Of a stretch of 64,000 nt of DNA, positions 12,878 through 21,086 are shown one piece after another. Position numbers and translations under genes: made by a program. The DNA is taken from contig NZ_LN832559.1 of the NCBI RefSeq assembly GCF_900005615.1, positions 1,890,837-1,954,836 of the forward strand, read 5' to 3'. The number at the start of each line of letters is the position of its first letter. Within the stretch, counting starts at the first letter, position 1. The notes beneath the pieces are model-generated. The model had not been told where the DNA came from. It did not search any database and saw only the letters and a program-made list of their open reading frames with translations. Source of the DNA: Paracoccus aminovorans (GTDB lineage: Bacteria > Pseudomonadota > Alphaproteobacteria > Rhodobacterales > Rhodobacteraceae).

Positions 12878-13543
12878 TGGAACAGCGCGCAATCTGGCCC
12901 GCATCGGGCCTTGAGGTGCGCCAGCAAGGGAAGGCTCCGGTTATCCGGGGCCTGTTCCCCTATGGGGCGCTTGCCACGATGGCCGACCGGGGCAAGGTCC
13001 GAAAGGAACGCATCATGCCGGGCGCGTTCAGCTATACGCTGGACGATCCCGACCGGGAGGTGTCCTTCCTGCTGGGCCATTCCTTCGACCGGCCGCTTGC
13101 CTCGCGCCGGAACGGCAGCCTCGTGCTGCGCGACACGGAGGATGCGCTCACCTGCGAGGTGACGATTGAACCCGACCTGCTGGACGTGTCGCATGTGCGG
13201 GACGCGCTGGCGATGCTGGCGGCCGGGTTGATCAAGGGTATCAGTCCCGGCTTCCGCGTGGCCGCCCAAGGAGGTGGTGCCCGACAACGAGCGGCTGGAC
13301 CCGGAGCCCGGCAATCCGGGCGTGTTCATCCGCACGCTTCTGCAACTGCTGCTTTACGAGGTCTCTTTGGTTTCGAGACCTGCCTACGAGGCGAGCCAAG
13401 CGGAGTTGCGAGCGATGCAATCCGCGCACCCGGTGCGCACGCAAGGGGGAGGATACCTTCCATGCTTACAGCTATCTCACAGGCTCGCGGCGACATGCCG
13501 GCCGGCCCCGATCCGGTATCGGTGGCGCTTGAGGCGGCCGTGA
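12877..13543 (+). pseudogene. HK97-type prohead protease, frameshifted
   Basis: The N-terminal part reads GLEVRQQGKAPVIRGLFPYG, then ERIMPGAF, VSFLLGHSFDRPLASR and GLIKGISPGF, the layout of phage prohead proteases (with the GH.. histidine). Near 13260 an extra base shifts the frame. The remainder continues one frame over as PKEVVPDNERLDPEPGNPGV, LYEVSLVSRPAYEASQAEL, where EVSLVSRPAY is the conserved serine motif. The frameshift and the missing capsid gene show this is a decayed prophage piece, not a working head module. It lies between a fragment on the left and another phage gene on the right. Confidence 0.8.
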
Positions 13544-14016
13544 AGAACGACCGCGCCGTTGCCATGATCAGGGCCTCTTGGATTCTGGCGGAACGCTGGA
13601 CGGGCCACAACTATTGGCCGGTGCTGGGGGCGACCGCCCGGGCGCAGGTGGACGTTGCCGGGGACGTGGCATGGCCGCGCGAGCCCTTCTCCTCGGCGCT
13701 GATCGTGGAACGCTGGGAGGCCGAGGGCTGGGGGGAGGTGGATGGGGGCTATGTCCCGGAGTTCGGATTGCTCGTAGGGCTGGCGCCGGGCCGCTACCGC
13801 ATCCGGCAGACGGTGCCGGTAGCGCCGGAAGACCCGCCCGAGCATGTGCTTGAATCGGTGCGCGCGCTGGCGCTCTACCAGTTGATCCACAGCGCCGCGC
13901 GGCGGGAGTTCCGCACCATGGGCACCGGCGAGTCCAGCCTGACCCGGGAAGCTCTGGACGGGCTGTTCCGGGCCTCGGGCGCTGGCATCCTCTTAGCAGG
14001 GGAGGCGCGCTGGTGA
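13462..14016 (+). CDS. Phage protein, possible head-tail connector
   Basis: An intact 184-residue frame starts MLTAISQARGDMPAGP and overlaps the end of the shifted protease frame. The middle contains WTGHNYWPVLGATARAQVDV and a helical C-terminus ALALYQLIHSAARREFRTMG. Size, position after the protease and the helix-rich tail resemble phage head-tail adaptor proteins of the phiE125 gp8 kind, but the match is by layout only. The major capsid gene that should precede it is absent. It ends in TGATG with a following gene that the IS5-type element cuts off. Confidence 0.55.
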   Translation: MLTAISQARGDMPAGPDPVSVALEAAVKNDRAVAMIRASWILAERWTGHNYWPVLGATARAQVDVAGDVAWPREPFSSALIVERWEAEGWGEVDGGYVPEFGLLVGLAPGRYRIRQTVPVAPEDPPEHVLESVRALALYQLIHSAARREFRTMGTGESSLTREALDGLFRASGAGILLAGEARW

Positions 14017-14038
14017 TGTGGCCGTTTTCCCGCCGCAA
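14016..14038 (+). pseudogene. First codons of a phage gene cut by an insertion sequence
   Basis: MWPFSRRK starts at the TGATG overlap and runs straight into the IS5-type terminal repeat. This N-terminus is common among phage portal proteins, but portal genes normally precede the protease, so the identity is open. Confidence 0.45.
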
Positions 14039-15081
14039 GGCTCTGTTGCACAAATCCTGTCATGGATTCATCTGATGAAACCCGTACGGTAGCTGGTCTG
14101 CATGAGCCGACCCGCATCCCCGACATACAGAACCCGGAACTGGCCAGCCTACAATGAAGCGCTCAAGCGCCGGGGTTCGCTGACGATCTGGTTCGACCCC
14201 GAGATGAGCTGGGATGCCGCGCCGACAGGCAGGCGTGGCCGCCAGCAGACCTACAGCGATGCCGCCATTCAGACGTGTCTTTCGATGAAGGTGCTCTTCG
14301 GCATGGCGCTCAGGCAGACGACTGGTTTCGTCGAGAGCCTGCTGCAGTTGGTTGGTCTCGACTGGACGGTGCCTGACTTCAGCACCCTGTCCCGTCGCCA
14401 GAAGACCCTGGCTGTGAACATACCGTATCGCGGGGCCGCTGCACCTGCTGATCGACAGCACTGGCATCAAGGTCGAGGGCGAAGGCGAGTGGCACGCCCG
14501 CAAGCATGGCGGCCCGAAACGGCGCGTCTGGCGCAAGATCCATCTGGGGATTGATGAGGAAACGCTGGAGGTTCGGGCGGTGGAGATCACAGGGAGCCAC
14601 ATCGGCGATGCGCCGGTGTTACCCGACCTGCTCAAACAGATCCCGGCGCACGAGCAGATCGGCCGCGTCACAGCAGACGGCGCCTACGACACCCGCAAAT
14701 GCCACGATGCCATCGCTGACCGCGGCGCCGACGCTGTCATTCCGCCCCGCAAGAACGCCAAACCCTGGAAGACAGTCGCCGCCGGCGCGGGCGCACGAAA
14801 CGAGGCTCTGCGGGCATCGAAATACCTCGGTCGTGCCCTCTGGCGACGATGGAGTGGATACCACCCCCGAAGCCGCGTCGAGACGAAGATGCACTGTGTG
14901 AAACTGCTGGGTCAGCGCCTCATGGCACGGGACTTTGACCGACAGGTCGCCGAGCTTCAGGTCCGTATCGCTATTCTGAACCGTTACACCGCGCTTGGCA
15001 CCCCCGTCACAGAGGCCGTGGGATAGATCTGTCCGGGGAAAGGGGAAATCCGGCCATCAACTCTTTGGTGCAACAGAGTCC
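14039..15081 (+). mobile_element. IS5-family insertion sequence, full length but with broken transposase
   Basis: The ends are GGCTCTGTTGCACAAA on the left and the reverse complement of GGACTCTGTTGCACCAAA on the right, giving an element of about 1043 bases. No short direct repeat flanks it: the left neighbour is phage DNA, the right is an IS3 remnant, so the junctions come from more than one event. A 106-base right-end fragment of a related copy, with a few base differences, lies at 20981-21086 in the opposite orientation. Confidence 0.82.
14102..15026 (+). pseudogene. IS5-family DDE transposase, frameshifted
   Basis: The first part starts MSRPASPTYRTRNWPAYNEA and includes RRGSLTIWFDPEM, AIQTCLSMKVLFGMALRQT and GLDWTVPDFSTLSRRQ. 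Near 14435 the frame changes after VNIPYRG, and the rest continues as PLHLLIDSTGIKVEGEGEW, KIHLGIDEE, ITGSHIGDA, TADGAYDTRKCHDAIADRGA and ETKMHCVKLLGQRLMARDFD. D in LIDSTG, D in ADGAYD and E in ETKMHC are the catalytic triad. Comparing the join with usual homologues, several bases seem to be missing. Some IS5 groups use programmed frameshifting, but a small deletion looks more likely. Confidence 0.82.
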
Positions 15082-15647
15082 TTGCGCGTTCTTTCAACGG
15101 CGATCCCGTTTTCGCGCATCAGGCGACCGACGCGCCGGTGCCCCACATCGACACCGGCCTCTTTCAGTTCCTCGGTCATTCGTGGGCGGCCATAGCTGCC
15201 CAGGCTCAGGCGCGATTGTTCCTTGATATGCGCCAGAATGACCGTGTCCATGCGCTGCCTGCGGCTGGCAGGTCGGCTGCGGAAGGCCCGCAACCCACGC
15301 GGGCTGACATTCATGATCCGACACAGTCGCTCGATGGGAAAGGCCCCAAGTTGCTCTTCGACGAACCTGAGCCTCATGGCTTTTGGCTGGCGAAGAACTG
15401 GTGGCTTTTTTAGAATGTCCCTCTCCTCCTTGAGGATGCGGTTCTCGCGCCGAAGCTGTTCGTTCTCCCGCGCAAGCTCGCGATCCTCGGGCGAGACCAC
15501 ATCCGTGTCGCGGTGCGCTGTCACCCACTTGTTCAGCGTCGAAAGCCCAACGCCCAAATCATCCGCAACCTGCCGGCGTGTCAGCCCGCTGGTCAGCGCA
15601 ATTCGCACTGCATCCTTGCGAAATTCATCCGTTCTTCCCGTGCCCAT
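15082..15647 (-). pseudogene. IS3-family transposase, truncated
   Basis: The product starts MGTGRTDEFRKDAVRIALTS with the helix-turn-helix RRQVADDLGVGLSTLNKWV and a leucine-zipper-like LARENEQLRRENRILKEERD, the OrfA part. At the run of A residues the frame continues into OrfB-like sequence (FVEEQLGAFPIERLCRIMNV, GSYGRPRMTEELKEAG, RVGRLMRENGIAVERTRK) without the usual -1 shift. It is cut after VERTRK by the IS5-type element, so the whole DDE catalytic core is lost. GGGAG precedes the ATG at 15647. Confidence 0.85.
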
Positions 15648-15710
15648 AGTTCGTCTCCCTTGCTGCACATTATGCTATCAAAGGAGCGGCACCAAACCGC
15701 GACAGGTCCA
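15082..15710 (-). mobile_element. IS3-family insertion sequence remnant (A)
   Basis: The left end on the minus strand begins TGGACCTGTCGCGGTTTGG at 15710. The element runs leftward and stops abruptly at the IS5-type end at 15081, so most of the second reading frame is missing. Confidence 0.75.
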
Positions 15711-15843
15711 ATGTAGTAGCGCAACGCCTCCACAGTTAGGATAGAAACGAACAAAGCACGAAGCAGGAATGTTGAGAGCCATGTTGAGAGGGCCCCTTGC
15801 GCGGTCCTGCGGTTGTGGTTACAGCCGGCATTGGCAATAATTT

Positions 15844-15927
15844 GCCCGAGTGGCGGAATGGTAGACGCAGCGGATTCAAAATCCGCCGCCGCAAGGCATG
15901 TCGGTTCGAGTCCGACCTCGGGTACCA
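15844..15927 (+). tRNA. tRNA-Leu, anticodon CAA
   Basis: The 84-base gene starts GCCCGAG and closes with CTCGGGT-ACCA. The anticodon stem-loop is GCGGA-TTCAAAA-TCCGC with CAA at the centre. A long variable arm (GCCGCAAGGC) and GGTTCGAGTCC in the T loop complete a class II tRNA-Leu. CCA is encoded. It marks the return to chromosomal sequence after the mobile remnant. Confidence 0.96.
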
Positions 15928-16060
15928 GCCTGCAGCGGAACGTATCTGTTGCGATGCGCCGCCAGGCATCTGACAGCGGTTAAGGCGCGGATCGGGTCCT
16001 GCCCGGATCCCGGCTGCCTCTCCGGCCCATTGGCCGAAGGACGGATCGGATCAGGGAAAG

Positions 16061-16897
16061 ATGGCGGATCTCATCGTCGGAATTTGTCGGTTTTCCTATC
16101 TCGGACGGGGGGACTGGGCCGTCTATGCCGGGCTCGAGCGCGGCTCCGCGGCCGAGATGCAGGCGCGCGAGCGTGCGGCAAGGACGCTTTACGACCCGGC
16201 CCGGCTGGAAATGCGCTTCCGCAGCTTCGAGACGCTGACGCTGCCGTCGATCAAGGCGCAGCGGCAGCCGGATTTCCAGTTCATCGTGCTGACCTCGCCC
16301 GCCATGCCGCCAGAATACCGCAGCCGGTTGGAGCGGCTTTGCGCGGGCGACGGTCGCCTCCATCTGCTGGTTTCCGAGGCGCCGGATGTCGGGGCGGCCA
16401 TCGAGCCGCTGCTGGCGCAACTGTCCGAAGGCGGCCGGCACCGGCTGATGCAGTTCCGCCTGGACGATGACGACTGCCTGGGCGTCGACTACATGACCGC
16501 GCTGCATCGCGCGACGGCGGCGACGCGCGATTATGAGGCCTTGGCCTTCAGCATGCCGCGGGGGCTGCTGGTCAGCCATTACACGGGTGCCGGCCCGGCC
16601 TGGTACGAACTGGACAAGCCCTTCCATTCCGCCGGGGCGGCGCTGCGGCCGCGCAGCCCGGCGCAATGCGTTTATTCCTTCGGGCATTACGCGCTGATGC
16701 GGCGCTTTCCCAGCGTCCTGGACCCGCGCTTCCACGGCTCGCTGCAGCTGAAGCTGGAAGGTCACGACTCCCGGCCGGTCCAACCCGGGCCCCGCAGCGG
16801 GCTGACGGTGCTGCAGCGGGCCATCTTCGCCGAGCATCTGGCCCGCGCCTTTCCCTTCGTCGACATGGCGCTGCTGGAGGAATTGCTGCACGCCTAG
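16061..16897 (+). CDS. Putative rhamnosyl/glycosyl transferase
   Basis: This 278-residue protein has the features of the family annotated as putative rhamnosyl transferase: IVGICRFSYLGRGDW at the start, RFRSFETLTLPSIKAQ, DFQFIVLTSPAMPPEYR, and the acidic metal-binding stretch LDDDDCLGVDYM near residue 140, as in GT-A folds. The family link is by sequence pattern; donor and acceptor are unknown. No signal peptide or membrane span is seen. It stands alone between tRNA-Leu and a csbD-like gene, with no polysaccharide genes nearby. Confidence 0.72.
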   Translation: MADLIVGICRFSYLGRGDWAVYAGLERGSAAEMQARERAARTLYDPARLEMRFRSFETLTLPSIKAQRQPDFQFIVLTSPAMPPEYRSRLERLCAGDGRLHLLVSEAPDVGAAIEPLLAQLSEGGRHRLMQFRLDDDDCLGVDYMTALHRATAATRDYEALAFSMPRGLLVSHYTGAGPAWYELDKPFHSAGAALRPRSPAQCVYSFGHYALMRRFPSVLDPRFHGSLQLKLEGHDSRPVQPGPRSGLTVLQRAIFAEHLARAFPFVDMALLEELLHA

Positions 16898-17008
16898 CGG
16901 GTTACGCCGGCCGGCATCCGGTTCCTTCGGCGGGTGGTGAAAAAACCCGGAACCGCGACCGGCGGCGGCGGGTTGGTCCGGCATGAACCACCCTGGAAGG
17001 AGTGCGAA

Positions 17009-17209
17009 ATGAACTGGGATATCATCGAAGGCAAGTGGAACCAGCTCAAGGGCAGCGTCAAGGAGAAATGGGGCGATCTGACCGATGACGAGCTGACCCA
17101 GATCGGCGGCAAGAAGGACAAGCTGGCCGGCAAGCTGCAAGAGAAATACGGCTGGACCAAGGAAGAGGCCGACGACCAGTTGAACAGCTTCTTCCGCGAC
17201 AAGCTCTGA
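17009..17209 (+). CDS. CsbD family stress-response protein
   Basis: This 66-residue hydrophilic protein starts MNWDIIEGKWNQLKGSVKEK and continues WGDLTDDELTQIGGKKDKL, the CsbD signature. Members are small, abundant, stress-induced proteins of unknown biochemical role. The ATG follows AAGGAGTGCGAA, a very good ribosome binding site, suggesting high expression. A terminator lies 25 bases after the stop, so it is monocistronic. Confidence 0.95.
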   Translation: MNWDIIEGKWNQLKGSVKEKWGDLTDDELTQIGGKKDKLAGKLQEKYGWTKEEADDQLNSFFRDKL

Positions 17210-17233
17210 CGCGGCCCCAGCGGTCCGACCATC

Positions 17234-17263
17234 GGCTCCCGGCGGTTTGCCGGGGGCCTTTTT
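17234..17263 (+). terminator. Rho-independent terminator after the csbD-like gene
   Basis: GGCTCCCGGC-GGTTT-GCCGGGGGCC forms a 10-bp stem with one G-T pair, followed by TTTTT. Confidence 0.85.
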
Positions 17264-17302
17264 CATGCCGCTGAAACGAACAAAATGCGAACCAATCTGC
17301 CA

Positions 17303-17330
17303 TTGAACCTGATCGTCCGGCTTCTTATCT
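17303..17330 (+). promoter_or_regulatory. Heat-shock-type promoter upstream of lon
   Basis: TTGAAC (17303-17308) and CTTATCT (17324-17330) resemble the alphaproteobacterial RpoH promoter, with a CTTGA-type -35 and a CYTATNT -10. They lie about 70 bases before the lon start. Heat-shock control of lon is well known in bacteria; the assignment here rests on the motif. Confidence 0.45.
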
Positions 17331-17400
17331 TGTCAGCCAGCAGGGGGCGCAGACTGCCTGCCTTAGGGGTTGCGCCACTTGGCGAGAAAGGACTGATTCC

Positions 17401-19812
17401 ATGAACGAATTCGCCCAAACCACCCATCCGGTCCTGCCCTTGCGGGACATCGTGGTGTTTCCGCACATGATCGTGCCGCTGTTCGTCGGGCGCGAGAAGT
17501 CGGTGCGCGCGCTCGAGGCCGTGATGGAGCAGGACCGCCCGATCCTTCTGGCGGCGCAGATGGATGCCGCCGTCGACGAGCCGGCGCCCGAAGGCATCTA
17601 TCGCACCGGCGTGCTGGCCAGTGTGCTGCAATTGCTGAAACTGCCCGACGGGACCGTCAAGGTGCTCGTCGAGGGGCGCGAACGTGTCCGCATCACGGAT
17701 TTCGTGCCGAACGAGAATTATTTCGAGGCCCGCTGCGACAGCCTGGCGGAAGAGCCCGGCGATGCCGACACGCTGACCGCCCTGACCCGAGCCGTAGCGG
17801 AAGAATTTGAACGTTATGTGAAGGTCCGCAAGAATATCCCCGAAGAGGTCGTCTCGGCCGTGGCCGAGGCCCGCGATCCCGCGCGGCTGGCCGATCTGGT
17901 CAGCGGCCATCTGGGCATCGCGTTGGACCGCAAGCAGGATCTGCTGGAGACGCTGGTCACCGCCGAGCGGCTGGAAAAGGTCTATGGCCTGATGCAGGGC
18001 GAGATGTCGGTCCTTCAGGTCGAGAAGAAGATCAAGTCGCGCGTCAAGACCCAGATGGAGAAGACCCAGCGCGAATACTATCTGAATGAGCAGATGAAGG
18101 CCATTCAGAAGGAGCTGGGCGATGGCGAGGATGGTGGCAACGAACTGACCGAGCTGGAAGAGCGCATCAACGCCACCAAGTTCAGCAAGGAGGCCCGCGA
18201 AAAGGCCGAGGCCGAGCTGAAAAAGCTGAAGTCGATGTCGCCGATGTCGGCCGAGGCCACGGTCTCGCGCAATTACCTCGACTGGCTGCTGGCGCTGCCG
18301 TGGGGCGTGAAGTCGCGCACCCGCAAGGACCTCGGCAAGGCCGAGGCGGTGCTGGATGCCGACCACTACGGGTTGGAGAAGGTCAAGGAGCGCATCGTCG
18401 AATATCTGGCGGTGCAGAACCGTTCGGCCAAGCTGAAGGGTCCGATCTTGTGCCTCGTCGGTCCTCCGGGCGTGGGCAAGACCTCGCTGGGCCGGTCGGT
18501 CGCCAAGGCCACCGGGCGCGAATTCATCCGCATCAGCCTCGGCGGCGTGCGCGACGAATCCGAGATCCGCGGCCACCGTCGCACCTATATCGGCTCGATG
18601 CCCGGCAAGATCATCCAGGCGCTGAAAAAGGCAAAGACCACCAACCCGCTGATCCTGCTCGACGAAATCGACAAGATGGGCCAGGATTTCCGCGGCGACC
18701 CGGCCTCGGCCATGCTGGAGGTTCTGGATCCCGAACAGAACGCGAGTTTCGTGGACCACTATCTTGAGGTGGAATACGACCTGTCGAACGTGATGTTCGT
18801 GACCACGGCCAACAGCTACAACATGCCCGGACCGCTTCTGGACCGGATGGAGATCATCTCTCTGGCCGGCTATACCGAGGACGAGAAGCGCGAGATCGCG
18901 CGCCAGCACCTGCTGCCCAAGCAGATCGCGGCGAACGGCTTGCGCAAGGGCGAATTCTCGGTTTCGGACGAGGCGCTGACCCATGTGATCCGCTATTACA
19001 CCCGCGAGGCGGGAGTGCGGTCGCTGGAGCGGGAGATCGCGAAACTGGCCCGCAAGGCCGTGACCGAGATCCTGAAGGGCCAGGTGAAATCCGTCGCCGT
19101 GACGCCCGAGAAGGCCGAGGAGTACCTGGGCGTGCGCCGCTATCGCTATGGTCTGGCCGAAAAGGACGACCAGGTCGGCGTGGTGACGGGCCTTGCCTGG
19201 ACCCAGGTCGGCGGCGATCTGCTGCAGATCGAGGCGCTGAAACTGCCGGGCAAGGGTCGTATGAAAACGACCGGGAAACTGGGCGAGGTGATGAAGGAGT
19301 CGATCGATGCGGCGGCGAGCTATGTGCGCTCGATCGCGCCCCAGATCGGGGTGAAACCGCCGAAGTTCGACGCCATCGACATCCACGTCCACGTCCCGGA
19401 CGGCGCGACGCCCAAGGACGGCCCCTCGGCCGGTCTGGCGATGGTGACTTCCATCGTCTCGGTGCTGACGCAGATCCCGGTGCGCAAGGACATCGCCATG
19501 ACCGGCGAGGTCAGCCTACGGGGCAATGCCATGGCTATCGGCGGGCTCAAGGAAAAGCTGCTGGCGGCCTTGCGGGGCGGCATCAAGACGGTGCTGATCC
19601 CGGCCGACAACGAGAAGGACCTGGCCGACATCCCGGCCAACGTCAAGGAAGGGCTGAAGATCATTCCCGTCAGCCATGTGCGCGAGGTGTTGAAGCTGGC
19701 GCTGGTGCGTCAGCCTGACCCCGTCGAATGGGACGAAGCCGCCGAGGAGGCGGCTGCGGCCACCAGGCTTGCCGCCCGCGACCCGGACGGCGGCACGGCG
19801 GTCGCCCACTGA
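17401..19812 (+). CDS. lon: ATP-dependent Lon protease
   Basis: This 803-residue cytoplasmic AAA+ protease degrades damaged and regulatory proteins. The N-terminal LON substrate-binding domain starts [20 protein letters not shown], a coiled-coil segment follows, Walker A is [11 protein letters not shown] near residue 354, and Walker B is LLDEIDKM. The protease domain has the serine in DGPSAGLAM (about residue 676) and the lysine in [10 protein letters not shown] (about residue 719), the Ser-Lys dyad. Spacing and length match LonA. In the related Caulobacter, Lon degrades cell-cycle regulators such as CcrM. The next gene is a HU gene after a terminator, the usual lon-hup order. Confidence 0.98.
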   Translation: MNEFAQTTHPVLPLRDIVVFPHMIVPLFVGREKSVRALEAVMEQDRPILLAAQMDAAVDEPAPEGIYRTGVLASVLQLLKLPDGTVKVLVEGRERVRITDFVPNENYFEARCDSLAEEPGDADTLTALTRAVAEEFERYVKVRKNIPEEVVSAVAEARDPARLADLVSGHLGIALDRKQDLLETLVTAERLEKVYGLMQGEMSVLQVEKKIKSRVKTQMEKTQREYYLNEQMKAIQKELGDGEDGGNELTELEERINATKFSKEAREKAEAELKKLKSMSPMSAEATVSRNYLDWLLALPWGVKSRTRKDLGKAEAVLDADHYGLEKVKERIVEYLAVQNRSAKLKGPILCLVGPPGVGKTSLGRSVAKATGREFIRISLGGVRDESEIRGHRRTYIGSMPGKIIQALKKAKTTNPLILLDEIDKMGQDFRGDPASAMLEVLDPEQNASFVDHYLEVEYDLSNVMFVTTANSYNMPGPLLDRMEIISLAGYTEDEKREIARQHLLPKQIAANGLRKGEFSVSDEALTHVIRYYTREAGVRSLEREIAKLARKAVTEILKGQVKSVAVTPEKAEEYLGVRRYRYGLAEKDDQVGVVTGLAWTQVGGDLLQIEALKLPGKGRMKTTGKLGEVMKESIDAAASYVRSIAPQIGVKPPKFDAIDIHVHVPDGATPKDGPSAGLAMVTSIVSVLTQIPVRKDIAMTGEVSLRGNAMAIGGLKEKLLAALRGGIKTVLIPADNEKDLADIPANVKEGLKIIPVSHVREVLKLALVRQPDPVEWDEAAEEAAAATRLAARDPDGGTAVAH

Positions 19813-19817
19813 CAAAC

Positions 19818-19848
19818 AGGCCGCGCGGAAACCCCGCGCGGCCTTTTT
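19818..19848 (+). terminator. Rho-independent terminator after lon
   Basis: An 11-bp perfect stem, AGGCCGCGCGG-AAACC-CCGCGCGGCCT, is followed by TTTT. Confidence 0.9.
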
Positions 19849-19878
19849 CTTGACCGAAAGGCCAAAGGGAGGTGTTTC

Positions 19879-20178
19879 ATGGCACGGTCAGAGGGAAAGC
19901 CGCAGCCGCGCGAGGTCATCGAACCCGAAGCCGCAAAGGTCTTGCAGAAGCGCGAATTGTTGGCCTTGGTTGCCCGTCGCACCGGCTTGCGCAACAGCGA
20001 GATCAAGACGGTGGTCGAGGCGACGCTGGCCGAACTCGGCGAGGCCATCGCCTCGGGCATGACGCTGGCGCTGCCGCCGCTGGGGCGCGCCCGGATCAGC
20101 CGCCGCAACGATCGCTCGGGCGGAGAGGTCATCACCCTGCGCCTGCGCCGCGCGACGTCTGGAACGCATGCTTCGTAG
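19879..20178 (+). CDS. HU family DNA-binding protein
   Basis: This 99-residue basic protein has the HU fold pattern: KRELLALVARRTGLRNSEIK, VVEATLAELGEAIASGMTLA, LPPLGRARISRRNDRSGGE. It replaces the usual GFGxF with LPPLGRA, so it belongs to the more divergent HU/IHF relatives found in Rhodobacteraceae. It probably binds and bends DNA as a dimer. AGGGAGGTG precedes the ATG. It directly follows lon. Its far side is the edge of the mobile-element cluster. Confidence 0.85.
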   Translation: MARSEGKPQPREVIEPEAAKVLQKRELLALVARRTGLRNSEIKTVVEATLAELGEAIASGMTLALPPLGRARISRRNDRSGGEVITLRLRRATSGTHAS

Positions 20179-20507
20179 AACGGGAAGGTGAATGGTCCCG
20201 AATCGGGTTTCATACCGGTCAGCGCCTTGTCGTCGGGGTCTTGGATATCCAGCAGATCGATGTGCCCGATCACGCGCATGAATTCTTCCGCATCCTCCGA
20301 AGGGGTATCGACTAGGACTGTGTTCTGGACCTTGGCTGGTTGGGGATAGCAAGTATTCTGATCTGCTCGACGCAGGCGGCGGCTACATCGCCTTCGCCAT
20401 CGTCACGCTCGATGACCAGGGCGCGCGTGTCGTCGATGAAGTTGAATCGCCGATGGCCTTGTCGACTATGCGGTGAGCTACAGAGCGGCGGATGCAGGAT
20501 TCTCGAC
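20179..20507. other. Gene debris between the HU gene and the IS cluster
   Basis: No intact gene is visible. The minus strand carries a readable piece, VLVDTPSEDAEEFMRVIGHI then LLDIQDPDDKALTGMKPDSG, and the plus strand a separate piece, LLDAGGGYIAFAIVTLDDQG. Both lack ends and I cannot name either. They look like left-overs from insertions or deletions. Confidence 0.4.
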
Positions 20508-20588
20508 TGAACTACTCCCCGGAAATCGGACAGTGACGGAAGCTACGATCTGACGTCTGCTGGTCTCCAAGGACGAGGGGATCAGAAC

Positions 20589-20882
20589 ATGAGGAAGCAC
20601 AGGAACCATGACGCGGGCTTCAAGGCGCGGGTGGCATTGGAAGCCGTGAAGGGCGAGCGCACGGTATCGGAGCTGGCGGCCGAATACGGCGTGCATCCGA
20701 CGATGATCCATCAATGGAAGAAAGCGCTGTTGGAAGGCGCTGCGGATATCTTCGAGCGGGGCAGTCGGAAGCCGGTGGAGGTGGACGAGGAGACGGTCCG
20801 ATCGCTGCATGCCAAGATCGGAGAACTGGCTGTCGTCAACGATTTTTTGTCACGCAAGCTCAAGCCGTGGACCGGAAAGTGA
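20589..20882 (+). CDS. IS3-family transposase OrfA
   Basis: The 97-residue product starts MRKHRNHDAGFKARVALEAV and has the helix-turn-helix RTVSELAAEYGVHPTMIHQW, then a coiled-coil tail SLHAKIGELAVVNDFLSRKL. That is a full-length OrfA, which binds the element ends. Without OrfB it cannot transpose the element and may act only as an inhibitor. Confidence 0.9.
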   Translation: MRKHRNHDAGFKARVALEAVKGERTVSELAAEYGVHPTMIHQWKKALLEGAADIFERGSRKPVEVDEETVRSLHAKIGELAVVNDFLSRKLKPWTGK

Positions 20883-20890
20883 GGCGGCGG

Positions 20891-20980
20891 ATGATCGAGC
20901 GGGACCATCCTGCGCTGTCGGACGGCGTGCAGTGCCGCTTGCTGTCGATCTCGCGCTCGTCGTTCTATCATGAACCGACG
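20891..20980 (+). pseudogene. IS3-family transposase OrfB, first 30 codons
   Basis: MIERDHPALSDGVQC and SISRSSFYHEPTG match the start of IS3-type OrfB. The IS5-type terminal repeat at 20981 cuts it off and removes the DDE core. Confidence 0.85.
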
Positions 20981-21086
20981 GGACTCTGTTGCACCAAAGA
21001 GTTGATGGCCGGTTTTCCCCCTTCCCCGGACAGATCTATCCCACGGCCTCTGTGACGGGGGTGCCAAGCGCGGTGTAACGGTTCAG
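20981..21086 (-). mobile_element. Right-end fragment of the IS5-family element
   Basis: The 106 bases match, in reverse, the right end of the element at 14039-15081, including the last transposase codons (RYTALGTPVTEAVG), with a few base differences. The left part is missing; an IS21 end begins immediately at 21087. Confidence 0.88.

Larger units (their letters stand above)
20508..20980 (+). mobile_element. IS3-family insertion sequence remnant (B)
   Basis: The left end begins TGAACTACTCCCCGGAAATC. An intact first frame and the first 30 codons of the second frame remain; the element stops at the IS5-type end at 20981. It is a different IS3 subgroup from remnant A. Confidence 0.75.

Noticed and set aside
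17263..19392. Minus-strand open frame of 709 codons across lon
   Set aside because: It mirrors the third-position G/C bias of lon, contains no recognisable domain, and lon itself is certain.
20179..20507. Two short readable pieces as genes
   Set aside because: Neither has both a start and an end, and they lie on different strands; I kept the region as debris.
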